A stretch of DNA of 64,000 nt from Aotearoamyces nothofagi (taxonomy: Eukaryota; Ascomycota; Leotiomycetes; Leotiales; Tympanidaceae): contig JADDTR010000018.1 in NCBI GenBank assembly GCA_015345905.1, positions 124,361 to 188,360 of the forward strand, written 5' to 3'. Under the pieces are notes generated by a model. That model saw nothing but the letters and a program-made list of their open reading frames with translations, was not told the DNA's origin and searched no databases. The stretch's first letter is position 1, and each line of letters opens with the position of its first letter. Below, piece by piece: positions 45,839 through 57,700 of the stretch. Made by a program: the position numbers and the translations under genes.

Positions 45839-46996
45839 TTACAATATACGCTGAGCAAAACTCTCCTCGTTAGACTCATCTTTGCCATAAGCACTTCGCT
45901 CCGTTACATTAACGCGTTCTCTCGGGGGACTTTCCTTCTCGGTTGGTCGGCGTTCTATCTTCCCAATCCCTAACTTTCTCCATCGAGCCGGAGGTTTCAG
46001 GCCTAGTTCTGCGTAACGTCCCCACACCTTCTGTCCACGAGAAAACCATCTCCGTTTCCGGTCCACTTCTTCCTCTTCCTTTGGAGTCCATTTACTCTTT
46101 AAAATCCTTCGTATAGCTTCCGGAGATACCTCAAACTTTTCAGCTAGAACGCTAGTAGTGTACTGTTGGGGAAACTGTGCATGTAGGGCACGTATGCCTT
46201 CTAAGGCGTCGGGAGATAATCGCTTGCGCGGGTTCCAGCCTCCCTCAAATTTGTCTTTCAACGCTGCTTTCTGCATTTGCCATGGCTCTCTAGGCCCAGG
46301 CTCGAAGGTTTGCTGCTCATTCTGAGGCCTAGGGGGTTTATGATCGGTGGCTATTGAAGTGGCTTGTCGGTACGTTCGCGGCTTGCTAGGGGACTGAACA
46401 GGCGGAGAACTGTAATGTAGCGCAAACCCCCGAATGGCAGGTTTGGCCTTTTGCTTGCGCTCTTTCTGGGACTGATACTCCGGTGGGGCTTCAGTAGCAA
46501 GTGCAGATATAGTCTCGGGCGTGATCTCCAGAATCGCGGAATCCCCAAGGCGTATATTCTCCGAAGCCAGCGGAGAGTCTTGCAATTGTTGCGATCCTAC
46601 GTCCTTTTCTGGGGGAGCCAGGTATCCTGCATCCTTCCTATATCCAATTTGCAATGTCGTTGTGTCTCCTTGAGACCCAACTATCGCATCAGCGCTTTTT
46701 GAGAGATCTTGAAGCGAAGTCGAAGTGTCCGAGGTCCATTTTCTTGACGTCCTAGGAGTGTGAACGATATGGGATTGTGAGTTAAACGGTGACCACTTAT
46801 CGAATGAAGGATCCTGTAGAGGTGATGGAGCGTGCTGCTTGTCGCGAGACGTATGTTGTAGTCTAAGAGGTTTGAGGGTACTGATTCCACGTAGTGAGAC
46901 TGGAACAGTTGTAGGGCGAATGGATGGTTCGATGTTTATGCGGGCGATATTTCGAATAAATAGCCTTAACGTATTGATCGTGCAGAGACAAGTCAT
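45839..46996 (-). CDS. rrg9: Rrg9 / neugrin-like mitochondrial protein
   Basis: Single exon, 385 aa. The start is the ATG at 46996; an in-frame GTG 42 bp upstream extends the frame but is not a likely start. The N terminus MTCLCTINTLRLFIRNIARI is a good mitochondrial presequence with Arg and no acids. The middle is disordered. The conserved Rrg9 domain lies in the C-terminal third: REPWQMQKAALKDKFEGG, WNPRKRLSPDALEGIRALH, EKFEVSPEAIRRILKSKW, and RWFSRGQKVWGRYAELGLK. Yeast RRG9 is required for respiratory growth and mitochondrial genome maintenance; the human relative neugrin acts in mitoribosomal rRNA handling. The helix-turn-helix-like segment VSPEAIRRILKSKW may contact nucleic acid. The C-terminal tail is Lys/Arg/Glu-rich. 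Confidence 0.93.
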   Translation of the reverse strand: MTCLCTINTLRLFIRNIARINIEPSIRPTTVPVSLRGISTLKPLRLQHTSRDKQHAPSPLQDPSFDKWSPFNSQSHIVHTPRTSRKWTSDTSTSLQDLSKSADAIVGSQGDTTTLQIGYRKDAGYLAPPEKDVGSQQLQDSPLASENIRLGDSAILEITPETISALATEAPPEYQSQKERKQKAKPAIRGFALHYSSPPVQSPSKPRTYRQATSIATDHKPPRPQNEQQTFEPGPREPWQMQKAALKDKFEGGWNPRKRLSPDALEGIRALHAQFPQQYTTSVLAEKFEVSPEAIRRILKSKWTPKEEEEVDRKRRWFSRGQKVWGRYAELGLKPPARWRKLGIGKIERRPTEKESPPRERVNVTERSAYGKDESNEESFAQRIL

Positions 46997-47312
46997 TATA
47001 ATTGTATCTCCCCACCGTCGTGTACGATTACTGTTCACATGGCACGTTCCTTTGGAATCAAAACTTTCTAGATTTCGAGATTGTCGCTCCGTAGCGCGTG
47101 AGCTCAGCCGATACCCCTGATACTACTATATTAGCGTGTTCTCGTTTCAACGAGCCGCAGCGTTCTGTAATTATGGGTAGATTCACTATCAAGCATATAC
47201 GGGACTATTCGCAATCCTCTTAGATTCTATTTGCTAAATCTACAAAATCTAGTATAACAAGGGAGCTTAGGCAGCTTGCCCATTCAATCAGCACACCCGA
47301 CGCGTACTCTGC
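46997..47312. other. Rrg9 promoter and Rgp1 3' region
   Basis: This spacer lies between two minus-strand genes. No ORF or repeat of note is seen. Confidence 0.55.
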
Positions 47313-49926
47313 TTAAACTACAAGCCCTTCTAACAATTCATCCTTGTCTGTGGTCCCAATCAGAGCACCATACACACGAAGAGGGACAGCTATCTCAAAG
47401 CTCTCACAATCAATCCCCTCGGCTGCGGCGAGGACTAAACCTCGCTCATCCCTCGACACCTCTTCAAGGAGGTCTGAGCTCAGCTTTGTATCCTGTCCAT
47501 CAAGATCTTGAAGCCTTGGGGTGACAAACTCAATTATAATTTTCCAATCAAGGCTAACACCGCTTGTAAAGAAGGTCGGTGTCGCAGTGGCAGGGATTGT
47601 CGGAGAAAACACAACCCTTCGAGCAAATAAGGCAGATTCCGAGTGGGACGCATGAATCTTGCGAGTGACGCGATGAATGCTCGCTTCTGACCGTAACGCA
47701 ATCGCAGGATCAACCTTTTCGGAGGTCTCTAATGTTGCATGAAGCGCATAGCACGGGATTTCCGCGTCGGTAAATTCTATTACGGCAGCAACGGTCTCCC
47801 CAAGGCGATACGCCGGTCGTGAAAGCATTACAACAGCAACTCTTTGGCTGTTACGAGCAATCTCGAATCGATTTGCGCTTTGTTGTAGATCTGTTGTAAG
47901 ATTGCTCCGTAGAATAGCCAGGTCTATGGCTTCTTTCGCCGACGTGGGCTCTTCAGTACCTGACCGTCGACGAGCATTAGGGGCTTCAGTGGGTGATAAC
48001 AGCCCAAGGCTATGATTCTGCCTTGGCTTCGTGAGGAGCTCATCTACATAAGCAAGGAAATCATTTAAGGTCGACTCGACAGCATTGCTTTCTTTCGTTG
48101 CCTTCAGTTGCTGTGACCGACTTGGTAGGCCAGGTGTAAGATTTGCTATACTCTGCACGCGAGCCTGATCTCGCAAGATGATATATGGTGACATGAGATC
48201 ATGTCCAAGAAGCTCGCCGTGCTCATTCACACTGCCAAGAACGCGGAAAGGAATTTCCACAGACTTGACTTGCTGTTCCTTGGCCCCACCTGGCCTTTGT
48301 GTCCCGAGAATGAGATTGTAGGAAATTTTTATGGCTTTACCGCGATGGCTAGGTGGTAGGCCTCTTGGAAGCCTAAATGAATATTTAAATGATTTCGACT
48401 CGCCAGGTGCGAGTCGCAAGTCGACAAACAATATTGACTGTGGAGTGGACAAGAGTGGGATTGATTTGGAGCTTGCAATTCCTCGCATCTCCTTTATACT
48501 GCTGAGTTCACCGCCGCCTAGTAAACCGCCAAGGGATTCTCCTATGTTGCCCCATCCGAAACCCCGAAGTAGGCCGCTATCCCTCTTGTTCGTTTCGATA
48601 CCGATGACACCTCCTCCCTGTCCTCCTGGAACGCCTTTCCGTTTCACTTCTTCAAATGGCGCTTGATTGATTAACGACCCATCCACTGTGAAGGATCCAT
48701 AGATCTGGGCGTAACCCATCATCAACGTTTCTGGTGGTCTAGAATGACTCATTGAAGCGATGTTCGAAATTCGACGTGCATGGAATGGATGAGATTGGGT
48801 TCGCCCGGACTGCTGAGGGACGTACTCTGATGCCAGTGTCTCTGTTGAGTTGTTACTCAGAGAGTAGAATTCTCCACTACTCCTAGGCGTTTCATTGATC
48901 ATCGGAGAAAGTACCCTCGTGGGTGCTGTCGTTTGCTCCACAATCACAGGAACGTCGTCCCTTGGGCGTGGTGACAGGAGTCTATGTGGGGCTTGGAAGG
49001 TTTGGGAACTAGCAGAACTGCGATCTTCCACCATCGCCCCTTGAGAACGTTGATCGGCCGGTGGGGATGCCACAGCAGGAAATTTGAAGATTGCTGGAGA
49101 GGAAGATGGGAATTTGAAGGTTTGAGAAACTGTTGCAGAACCTTTCCTTCGCGCAGTCGGACCGCTCGCAAAACCGGGTGTGCTGGGGGCAGTTGCAATC
49201 CCGGACCTTCTCCCTAAGGATCTTTCAGGCAGAACAAAATCCGGTTGGGGCTTTGAAGCTTCAGATGCAGAAAGATGATGGAAGAGTGGTGATGGTTGTG
49301 TCGACGAACGATACGATATTGATGCTGGTGTTAAGGTTAGAATATTGTTATATTCTGAGTGGATGATACGTGCCTGACGGTTGGCTTGTTCCATTTACAC
49401 CGGAACGTCGAGGAACTAACTGTAAACTTGCTGCACGCCCATGAGATCTTAATGGTTTTCGCGAGCCCTCAACAAAACTTTGTTGACTGGCTATTTCATC
49501 CACTCCGCCCTCAATAATCCCTAGTGATATGATAGAGACAGACCGCCTATGCGTACGCTCCCCCGTTCCGGCTTCACTTAGTACCCCATTCTTCGGTCGA
49601 ATACCTTGCTGGAGACCTGGACTGTCTGCCGGTACGTTCAATGATAAAGTCGACCGGTGTCCACGATGGTCTGGATTATGGCGGAGATTTTGGACAGAAC
49701 CTCCTCTACCTGATGTAGCGGAGGGTCGTAAGGGGGTGGTCTTTCGTTGTCGCTCCCCGCCAGGCGCGAATTCATTATGACCAGTGGAATGGGCTGACGT
49801 TCTTAAGGGACCTAGAATCGACGCAATATTTTTGAAAATTATCTCGCATTCAACATCCTCACCTGCAAAGACGGTTTGCTCGGACCATTGGATGGAGACC
49901 CGAATATTTGAGGTTGGCGCCGACAT
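47313..49926 (-). CDS. rgp1: Rgp1, subunit of the Ric1-Rgp1 GEF for Ypt6
   Basis: Two minus-strand exons, 49401-49926 and 47313-49324, give 845 aa. Ric1-Rgp1 activates the Rab GTPase Ypt6/Rab6 at the Golgi for endosome-to-Golgi return. Exon 1 starts MSAPTSNIRVSIQWSEQTVF and AGEDVECEIIFKNIA, the conserved arrestin-like N terminus. The Rgp1 domain continues with MMGYAQIYGSFTVDGSLI, GFGWGNIGESLGGLLGG, PQSILFVDLRLAPGESKSF and KYSFRLPRGLPPSHRGKA. The C-terminal half has AVVMLSRPAYRLGETVAAV and SGVSLDWKIIIEFVTP. The linker between residues 60 and 330 is Ser/Pro/Arg-rich. The intron start is the weak point: GTGTAA at 49400 keeps frame (76-nt intron, branch-like CTAAC before CCAG), while a GC-type donor 25 nt further downstream would also keep frame. 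Confidence 0.9.
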
Positions 49927-50613
49927 ATTTCGAGGCGCCCAAGCAGCACTCCTTCGACAAGAAGGAGATGTGTCGTGGCAGTCATGAATGCAATAATATG
50001 CAATCTTTAAATAAATGTATGTAGCAGCATAATCGGGGGGGGGGGGGGAACCTTGCTGGGAAACAGTTTTGGTCACATCGAAATCATACCCGTCGTTGGT
50101 TAACCTATGCCTCAGGCAGTAATATCTTATCTGGGCAGCAACAATCGCGACAGAAAGCAAGGTAAACAGTGGGACGCCCAACGTTGGACTATATTCTCAA
50201 CACCAGGAAATGTCAGCACACATCAACTATACAGCATAGTTGTTCTATCCAAAGGTATGTCTAGTTTTTACCAGTATATTTGGGGAAATTAATTACCTCT
50301 GACGACATAGTCTTTGGATGTCTGTTTATGTTGATCCATCAATTGCCCTGCTAACACAAGGAATGCCAGCACCAAAGCCACACAGTTGACAAAACACGAG
50401 CAGAATGACCTCCTTCATTACGACAGTGTTAGTTATTTTCATCCTCACTAAAAAATGATGCTCTTCTCGTACCTCAGTTCCTTTGCACCACATGTTTTGT
50501 TCCACCAAGAACCGCTCGTTCAATCCACATCAACAGCGGATACATCAATTGTGATTGACGTTGAAGCATTTCCAAAACCCCCAGCTGCTGCATACATATC
50601 ATCAAGCTCACAG
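49927..50613. promoter_or_regulatory. Divergent promoter, Rgp1 / Mob1, with a poly-G tract
   Basis: The interval holds the promoters of both genes and perhaps an unmodelled first exon of Mob1: an ATG at 50257 opens MSSFY, reminiscent of fungal Mob1 starts. An uninterrupted G run of about 14-15 lies near 50034-50048. Confidence 0.45.
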
Positions 50614-51423
50614 ATGGGATACAACAGCAACCAGAGGACGAAAAACCAATTCAGGCCACGAAATGCAGCCAAAGGCACCACTAGTTACCAGCTGCGACAA
50701 TATGCCGATGCTACTCTCGGCGGGGGGAGCTTGCGTAAGATAGTGAAGCTTCCAGATGGTGAAGATGAGAATGAATGGCTTGCAGTGAATAGTAAGATAA
50801 ATAGAATCGTAGTAGATATTCCGAAATATATACTAATTGCAAACATAGTGGTGGATTTTTACAACCACATCAACCTTCTCTACGGTTCAATCACCGAGTT
50901 TTGCTCTCCGCAATCATGTCCTGAAATGAAAGCAACCGATGAGTACGTTAATATAAAAAACATTCAGAGACAAAACTAAGGAACAATAGGTTTGAGTACC
51001 TCTGGCAGGATTCTGAGAACTATAAACGGCCAACTAAGATGCCTGCACCCACTTATATTGAGCACCTAATGGGATGGGTACAGAGCAACATAGATAATGA
51101 GGCAGTCTTTCCGAGCAGAATTGGTCAGTAGCTAGTCTCCCTCAGCATCATCGTTTACTCTCATTTGCTAACATTTGCAAGGTGTCCCATTCCCCAAGTC
51201 GTTCCCAAGCATGATCCGACAGGTATTCAAGAGAATGTATCGCGTCTATGCTCACATATACTGTCATCACTACCCAGTTGTTCGCGAACTCGGTCTAGAG
51301 GCCCATCTGAATACAAGTTTCAAACATTATGTTCTATTCATTGATGAGCATAATCTAGCGAGTGGAAAAGATTTCTGGGGTCCTCTAGGTGACCTTGTGG
51401 ACACTATGCTGAGGAATGACTGA
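50614..51423 (+). CDS. mob1: Mob1 kinase activator
   Basis: Exons 50614-50791, 50849-50942, 50990-51123 and 51182-51423 encode the conserved Mob1 body. Mob1 binds and activates NDR/LATS-family kinases (Dbf2/Sid2) in the mitotic exit or septation initiation network, controlling cytokinesis and septation. Key segments are [34 protein letters not shown], then [18 protein letters not shown] with zinc-ligand [25 protein letters not shown] across intron 2, [20 protein letters not shown] across intron 3, the second zinc pair in HIYCHHYPV, and [20 protein letters not shown]. Ending DTMLRND is typical. The true N terminus is unsettled: either the ATG at 50614 or a short upstream exon starting at 50257 (MSSFY) spliced to an acceptor just before 50607. 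The body is certain. Confidence 0.93.
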
Positions 51424-51975
51424 TGGTTCAGGGTTTCGTTGACCGGGGTGGTTAGATGGATATATTTAAGGCGTTATCGAAAGGCAACACGTCTAGGTGC
51501 ACTGGCTTCGCTGGGTGGACATGGACAGTTGTAGAATCGGCTCTTCTATTTTATGAGGATGTAATTATAGGCAATGAAAACTACGATGACCATTATTGTA
51601 ATTGACGGTGCAATTATTGTAGTAATACCTTCATGAACTCCCGATCATATTGTAGTACGGTTGTACTGTACAACGGCTGTAAATCTACACTGGCACAAGG
51701 TTCTGTATTTCCCAGTTTTAGTGTCATCAATTTTTCAGACTGATTTATATAGGAATAATTGGACCAGTATATTTTATTTTGTATGATCGGGCACTATAGT
51801 TCGAAGCAGAGACTCGTGAACTCGTCTATTTTAGGACTAGCATTAAAATATGCGGCCTGACGCTTCTATGCCCAGCTCCGAAAACCGACCTCTAGCCGGA
51901 CAACACCCCGTCACTGTCGCCCTCCCGACAATTTACTCCTTCTCACTTCCCCCACCTCAATTCTTGCACATTAAG
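51424..51975. other. Spacer, Mob1 3' end to OSCP promoter
   Basis: AT-rich sequence with repeated TTGTAGTA/ATTGTAAT words (51590-51670) lies before a CT-rich leader just ahead of the OSCP ATG. No gene is supported. Confidence 0.5.
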
Positions 51976-52902
51976 ATGCTTTCGAGTCGGGCAATCATTC
52001 GTGCTACGCGGATTTCATCGCGGGCGGCAATTGGGCCGAGAGCTGTGGCCGTTCCCTTCATTCGGTCGTACGCAACTCCTGCCGCAGTCTCCGATACGAA
52101 GCCTCCTTTGGCCCTTTATGGCCTTGATGGAACATATGCCAGTGCTTTGGTAAGTAAAAAGCATTCTACGACCTAGACCTCTAGATTGCCGAAACCAATG
52201 CAGATAGCTCAGGTCATTGTCATATCATAGGAGCAGCTCGCTAACAACCAATCAACAGTACACCGCAGCGGCCAAAAACTCTTCCCTCGATTCCGTAGCG
52301 AAAGCTCTCACTACTCTTAATGATATCTACGACAAAGACCCAAAGCTAGCCACGATCCTGACCGCACCTACTTTGAGTGTGGGAGACAAGTCACAGATCA
52401 TAGCTGAGCTCCAGAAGCACATTGGTGGAGTAGACAAGGCCGAGACCGTAAAGAACTTTCTGAAAACACTCGCCGAGAACAACAGATTGGGTCTCTTGAA
52501 AAGTATCTCTGAGAAGTTTGGAGAGCTGATTGCTGCCTCCAAGGGCGAAGTCGAATTGACAGTCACAAGCGCATCGGTTTGTTTTCCTACTACCCCTTTC
52601 CAAGTAGAACAACTATGATCAATTACTTATAATATTTTTTACAGCAACTGGACAGTAAGACGTTGTCTCGGTTGGAATCAGCCGTCACAAAGTCTCAGTA
52701 TCTTGGTCAAGGAAAAAAGCTGAAAGTGACGAACAAGGTATTTGAACTCGCCTCACAAACGATTTCCGCGTGCTAATGGAGAGATTAGGTCAACCCTGAT
52801 ATTCTGGGTGGACTTGTCGTTGAAATTGGTGATCGAACAATCGATCTCAGTGTTTCATCTCGGATCACGAAGCTGAACAAGCTGTTGACCGACACTCTGT
52901 AA
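51976..52902 (+). CDS. atp5: ATP synthase subunit 5 (OSCP)
   Basis: Four exons (51976-52149, 52259-52576, 52645-52737, 52789-52902), all phase 0, give 232 aa. OSCP sits on top of F1 and joins it to the peripheral stalk of mitochondrial ATP synthase. The ATG at 51976 starts [19 protein letters not shown], an Arg/Ser-rich presequence, and cleavage is likely near RSYATP. The core opens [20 protein letters not shown] across intron 1, followed by [19 protein letters not shown] and [20 protein letters not shown]. The C-terminal domain reads [18 protein letters not shown], then [20 protein letters not shown] and ends [14 protein letters not shown], a typical OSCP end. The upstream frame is open further 5' but is not conserved. 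Confidence 0.96.
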
Positions 52903-53291
52903 AAATAGCCCTTACTTCCAGGTTCTTTCTTTGGTTCCAGCATGCATGTATTAGCATCGTTTACAGCGTGCAAGAAGCAGGCCTAGCTAGGGAAGAGCTA
53001 TACATGATTGAAAATTGAAGATGTTTGCTCTAATCAATATCTTAATGCAGCCAGAAATTTATGACTCGAAACCACCTCTTTAGTCTATGTCCGTCTATGG
53101 TATGAAGAGAAATGATCTCGAGAATTCATATCTAATTTTGTCTATTTTCTTATTCTAGGTACAAGAATGCGCTCCATGTTCCAGCCGTTTCAACTGTTCA
53201 GTCTACGAAATAAAGGAGCTAGTAGCCATAATGCATCGGTAATTGAAGTTCCGACTCCAAAGTTCTAGCACGGCAATTGCTTGTCAGTTTA
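52903..53291. other. Convergent 3' spacer, OSCP / GH63-like
   Basis: Two gene ends converge here. No ORF, repeat or RNA gene is seen. Confidence 0.55.
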
Positions 53292-56200
53292 CTACAGCTG
53301 ACCATAGTTCTCCTCCAATTGAGCTTCGTACTCATCGCCATTATCAAAACCAAACGAGTCGTGGCTCCGAACCTTCTCAAGCTGTTCGGTAACATAGTGG
53401 GCAACATGAGCATTAGCTTCATTACGCTCGCGCTCTCTGTCGGGATTATCCGTGGCGACAGAGTTACCAGCTGAATGAGTTTCATCCTCGTGATCTCCAT
53501 GTGTCGAAACGTCAAAGTCACTGCGTGCTCCTATTGACCGGCCGGTCGAGGAGCGGCGTACTCGCGGACGGCTTCCGTGTTGAGGTTGACCAATATGCCT
53601 CGTGAATATATCATCGAAATAATGCGCCATACCAGTTGATGGAGTCCGAGGTGTCTGTGGTAGTCGACAACTTATTCTATAAAGCAGTTAGATTCTCTTT
53701 ATTTCCGTAACGGTAAGATATTGGAGAAATTACCCAGTGTCATGGATCATCCGAGCAATTAGACCAGTCCAACCGCATTGATGGGTTGCTCCTAGACCAC
53801 GACCAGAGTCGCCATCAAAGAACTCATAGAACCATATATTGTCCTTCCAGTAAGGGTCAAAGTCTAGTATGTCATTCTTATCGTTGATAGCCCGGCGGCC
53901 GTCATCTCCACGTGCAAACAGGTGCTGCAGGCGATGCTGAATCTCTTCGGAGACATGTCCCAAATGCATCATATCGCCAGAGCCTGTAGGACATTCGACC
54001 TGAAATGATGGTCCATAGAACATGTAAAATCGTTGGAGAGATTCGACAAGGAGAAAGTTGACACAGATCCAAATGGGACCTCGCCAGTTGCTGTTTCCAC
54101 CGAAAAGTCCACTATCAGAGTCTCCAGATACGTAGCTAACTTTAAATTCTTGGCCATTGACGTCCATTGCGTATGGGTGCTTCTCGTGGTATTTAGACAA
54201 GGATCTAATTCCATAATCACCTAAAAATTCTTCTTCATCCAACATACGTTTCAGGATCTTCTCCAGTCGATCTTTGCTAACAAGTGAGAGCAGGATTCTA
54301 TTATCCTTTCCTCTCTTCCGAATACTAGCCATGTTACGCTCCGCAACATCATGGCGATTTTCGATGAACCAATCTACTCTTTTCTTGAAAGATGGTAGCT
54401 TGTTGATAAGTTCAGGTTCTAACGTCAATGTGGCATACAATGGTATCAACCCAACTAGTGATCGCACTGGTAACTGCTGCGTCCATGGTCCTCCCCATGA
54501 TATGGCATCATAATAGAATCCATCATCCTCGTTCCACAGGGATTTCTCTTCTTTCTGACCAGATTTATAGGTCATGGCATCGCTAATGAGCATAAAATGC
54601 TCGAAGAATTTAGATGCAATATCTTCATAGATACGACGATGCTTAGCCAACTCAAGAGCAATGTTGAGCATGCACAAGCAATAAAATGCCATCCAGCCAG
54701 TACTATCGGCTTGTTCAAGCACCCCTCCTGTGGGTAAAGGCTCGGATCTATTAAAGAGACCAATATTGTCGAGGCCAAGGAAGCCACCCTCAAAGACGTT
54801 CTTTCCATCGAAATCCTTTCTATTGACCCACCAAGTGAAGTTAAGGAGGAGTTTCTGAAAGACACGTTCGAGGAAGTCCAAGTCTTGTCGACCGTACATC
54901 TTTCGCTCAATCTTGAAAGTGCGGAATGTCGCCCAGGCGTGCACAGGAGGATTGACATCTCCAAAGTTCCATTCGTACGCCGGCAGCTGGCCATTTGGAT
55001 GCATGTACCACTCTCGTGTAAAAATATCAAGCTGCTTCTTCGCGAAGTCAGGATCAATCATTGCAAGTGGTATGCAATGGAATGCAGAGTCCCAAGCGGC
55101 GAAGAAGGGATATTCCCAGGAATCAGGCATTGACAGTATGTCATCTAGATGCATATGCTTCCAGTTCGTATTCCTAACAGCTTTACGTTCTGGGGGTGGT
55201 GGAGGTTGGGAAGGATCTCCGTTTGCCCACTGGTCCCAGATGAAGTGATAATATTGTTTGGTCCACATCATGCCGGAGAAGGCTTGACGCTGGATATTTC
55301 GAAGGTCCTCTGCCATTGGAAGCGGGCTTATACGATAGTAGAATTCGTCAGCCTCCTCTTTGCGCTTTTCAATAATATCGTCAAATTCTTCTTCGTCTAG
55401 GTAGCCTTCATACTTCTTCGATAGACGGAAACGAACCACTGCACACTCTCCTGGAGCAACACCTCCGCTTTCATCGAAAGAGAACCATGCGGCAGCCTTG
55501 GTTCCAGTCTTTTTGGAATTAACAGCCTTCTTCTCGTTGTTCACGATATAGCGGTGGAAGGCATCTTTAACGTATGGTTGAACGTTCTCTCCATCATATA
55601 AGACTTCATAATTTGTATCATTTTCGGTAAACAGCATCTCGGGCTGCACGTCCAGACCACTTGGTCCAACACCTGGAGAAGGGGAAAGTTGAAAGTATCT
55701 ATCTCCGAGTTTACGATGCTTAGTATGGGCACAGTTCTCTCCTATCTGTCGGATTGAAGGCTTCTTCTCTGCGGACTCATGACCCCATGCCCAAGTGTTT
55801 CGAAACCACACGTGAGGCACAATGTGCAATGGCGCAGGCTCAGGACCACGATTCCAAGCGGTAACCCGAAATAGAAGCTCCTCCGGATCTTCTGTCTCTT
55901 TTGCCGTTTCGATGTATATGTCCCAGTAACGGTCCTCGTCGAAGATGCCACTATCGAGGATCTGGTACTCTCTATCCTCCTTCCCACGTCTAGCATTCTC
56001 GGCTATAAGGTCTTCGTAAGGGAACTTCTTCTGAGGATACTTATAGAGGAATTTCATATAAGAGTGCTAAGAATATTAGCAGTAGAAATCAATGCTGAGG
56101 AGATGAGCATACCGTAGGTGTGTTATCTACGTGGAAATGAGCTTCCTTGATACTTTCGCCATGGTTACCTTGAGGATTTGACAAGCCAAAAAGTCGTTCC

Positions 56201-56643
56201 TTGAGGAAATCACTACACAATATTAGCAGATGTGTTGGCGACTTGTATATAAACTCACTCCTTCTCGTTCCAAAAAGCAAATGCGACGTTCTGTAGACCA
56301 TGGGTATCTGAAACTCCAGCGATACCATCTTCCCCCCATCTGAAAGTTCTTGATCGAGCGTGGGCATGCGGGAAGTCTGCAGATTAGTTAGGGGGTTGAG
56401 TTGCTACAGGGGATCTGTAGATGCAGACTCACGGCTCCAGGCATCACCGTCTGCACTATAATCCTCTCGAACTGCAGATTATTAACGATTGATCCATGAA
56501 AGACGTTCCCAAAGCATACCTGTAGCCCATTGTCTCTCTGCGACATAGGGGCCCCACTTCTTCCAGTACTTTATGCGATCTCTATCTTCCTTCAATCTCT
56601 TCTCCTCCTCGGATAGATACTCGTGATGGTCGATACGAACCAT
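53292..56643 (-). CDS. GH63/MGH1-like glycoside hydrolase (yeast YMR196W type)
   Basis: Six minus-strand exons (56520-56643, 56433-56471, 56259-56376, 56113-56212, 53734-56066, 53292-53676) give 1032 aa. The N terminus [20 protein letters not shown] and [20 protein letters not shown] is typical. The next exons carry [20 protein letters not shown] and [19 protein letters not shown]. The catalytic (alpha/alpha)6 barrel contains [38 protein letters not shown] and [37 protein letters not shown] and [18 protein letters not shown] follow. The family is related to GH63 glucosidases and bacterial mannosylglycerate hydrolase MGH1; the yeast member is uncharacterised, so the substrate is unknown. There is no signal peptide, so a cytosolic enzyme is likely. 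The last exon is a hydrophilic, disordered tail. Family assignment is firm, function open. Confidence 0.93.
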
Positions 56644-57700
56644 GGCGGCGGAAGACTACTTAGTAGGTATAGGCAGCTCCACGACTTCCGCTTTCAGTGG
56701 CTTGGACTGGCGATTTCGACCGAGGCGACAATGAACTGTAGTGAACAGCGCAGAATAGGAGTTGCGGCGGCGGATTGTAGGAAATCAAAGGTCAGAGAAG
56801 GGTTGCAGCTCCGGTTACAGTAGGTAAGCGTGGTCTTCATGTTAAACAAGGCAAGCTACGATGTATCTTGTGTGCAAGTACGTGACGGCCTGGCATATAC
56901 AGGCCGCCGGGTGCGTACCACGTAGGTGAATACGGCAGGTCGAGCTTTCCCCCGCCAACGGGGCAGTGGATAAGAGGTAGGTGACACCTTAGTGGGCCGG
57001 TTTCTATGGGGCCCCGGGGGCGCTCTGTTTGAGCAGCGCAGTTAACCACGGTACTACTGTAGACCATTTGCCCTTCCTTGCCTGCAGATTCACTGCAAGC
57101 AACGGGCCAGGTATCGATCGATATCGGCCAAGAGATGCCAAGCACCAAGTACAAATAAATACTGTAAGCAGGTCTACTGCGGTCATTCACGGGGCCGGGG
57201 ACATGTGCACAGCACGCCCACGTGTCTGGGGAGAGGGGCCCAGTACGAGGTTACAGAGCACATTGCTACTTAGGTAGATGTAGAAAGAAGTACCAATACA
57301 GCAGCTTGATGAGGAGGCAGGTATGTTCTAGGTCCTAAGGTACCGTACCTCTCTCTGCCTACCTTCTAGCTTTACCTTGGGACTCGGGGAGGTTACCTTT
57401 CACGCCTGGCACGCGCGTCTATTACGGCCTATCGCGCACGGCCTATCGAAATAACGAGTAAATGCAACGCGCTTGTTCAAGCCTTCCCTTGGTACTGCAG
57501 TGTCCTTTACTGTACTTGTACCGTAGTACCTTCCGAGGACCTTGGTCTAAGCCCGGCCGCCCGCCCCTGATATTCACAATGACGTCGTGCCGGCTTCTAG
57601 CAAGTGCGGGATTTGCCACGCGAGACCTGGTCTGACGGGTCACCGTAGCCCCCTCCTCCCCGCCTTTGCATAAGGTATTTTAGACTCTAGTGGTACAACC
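56644..57700. other. Gene-free region, promoter of the GH63-like gene
   Basis: This is mixed-composition sequence with frequent GGTACC/AGGTAC/TACCTT words (57240-57540). Short ORFs have no family resemblance. The 5' end lies next to the GH63-like start. Confidence 0.5.
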
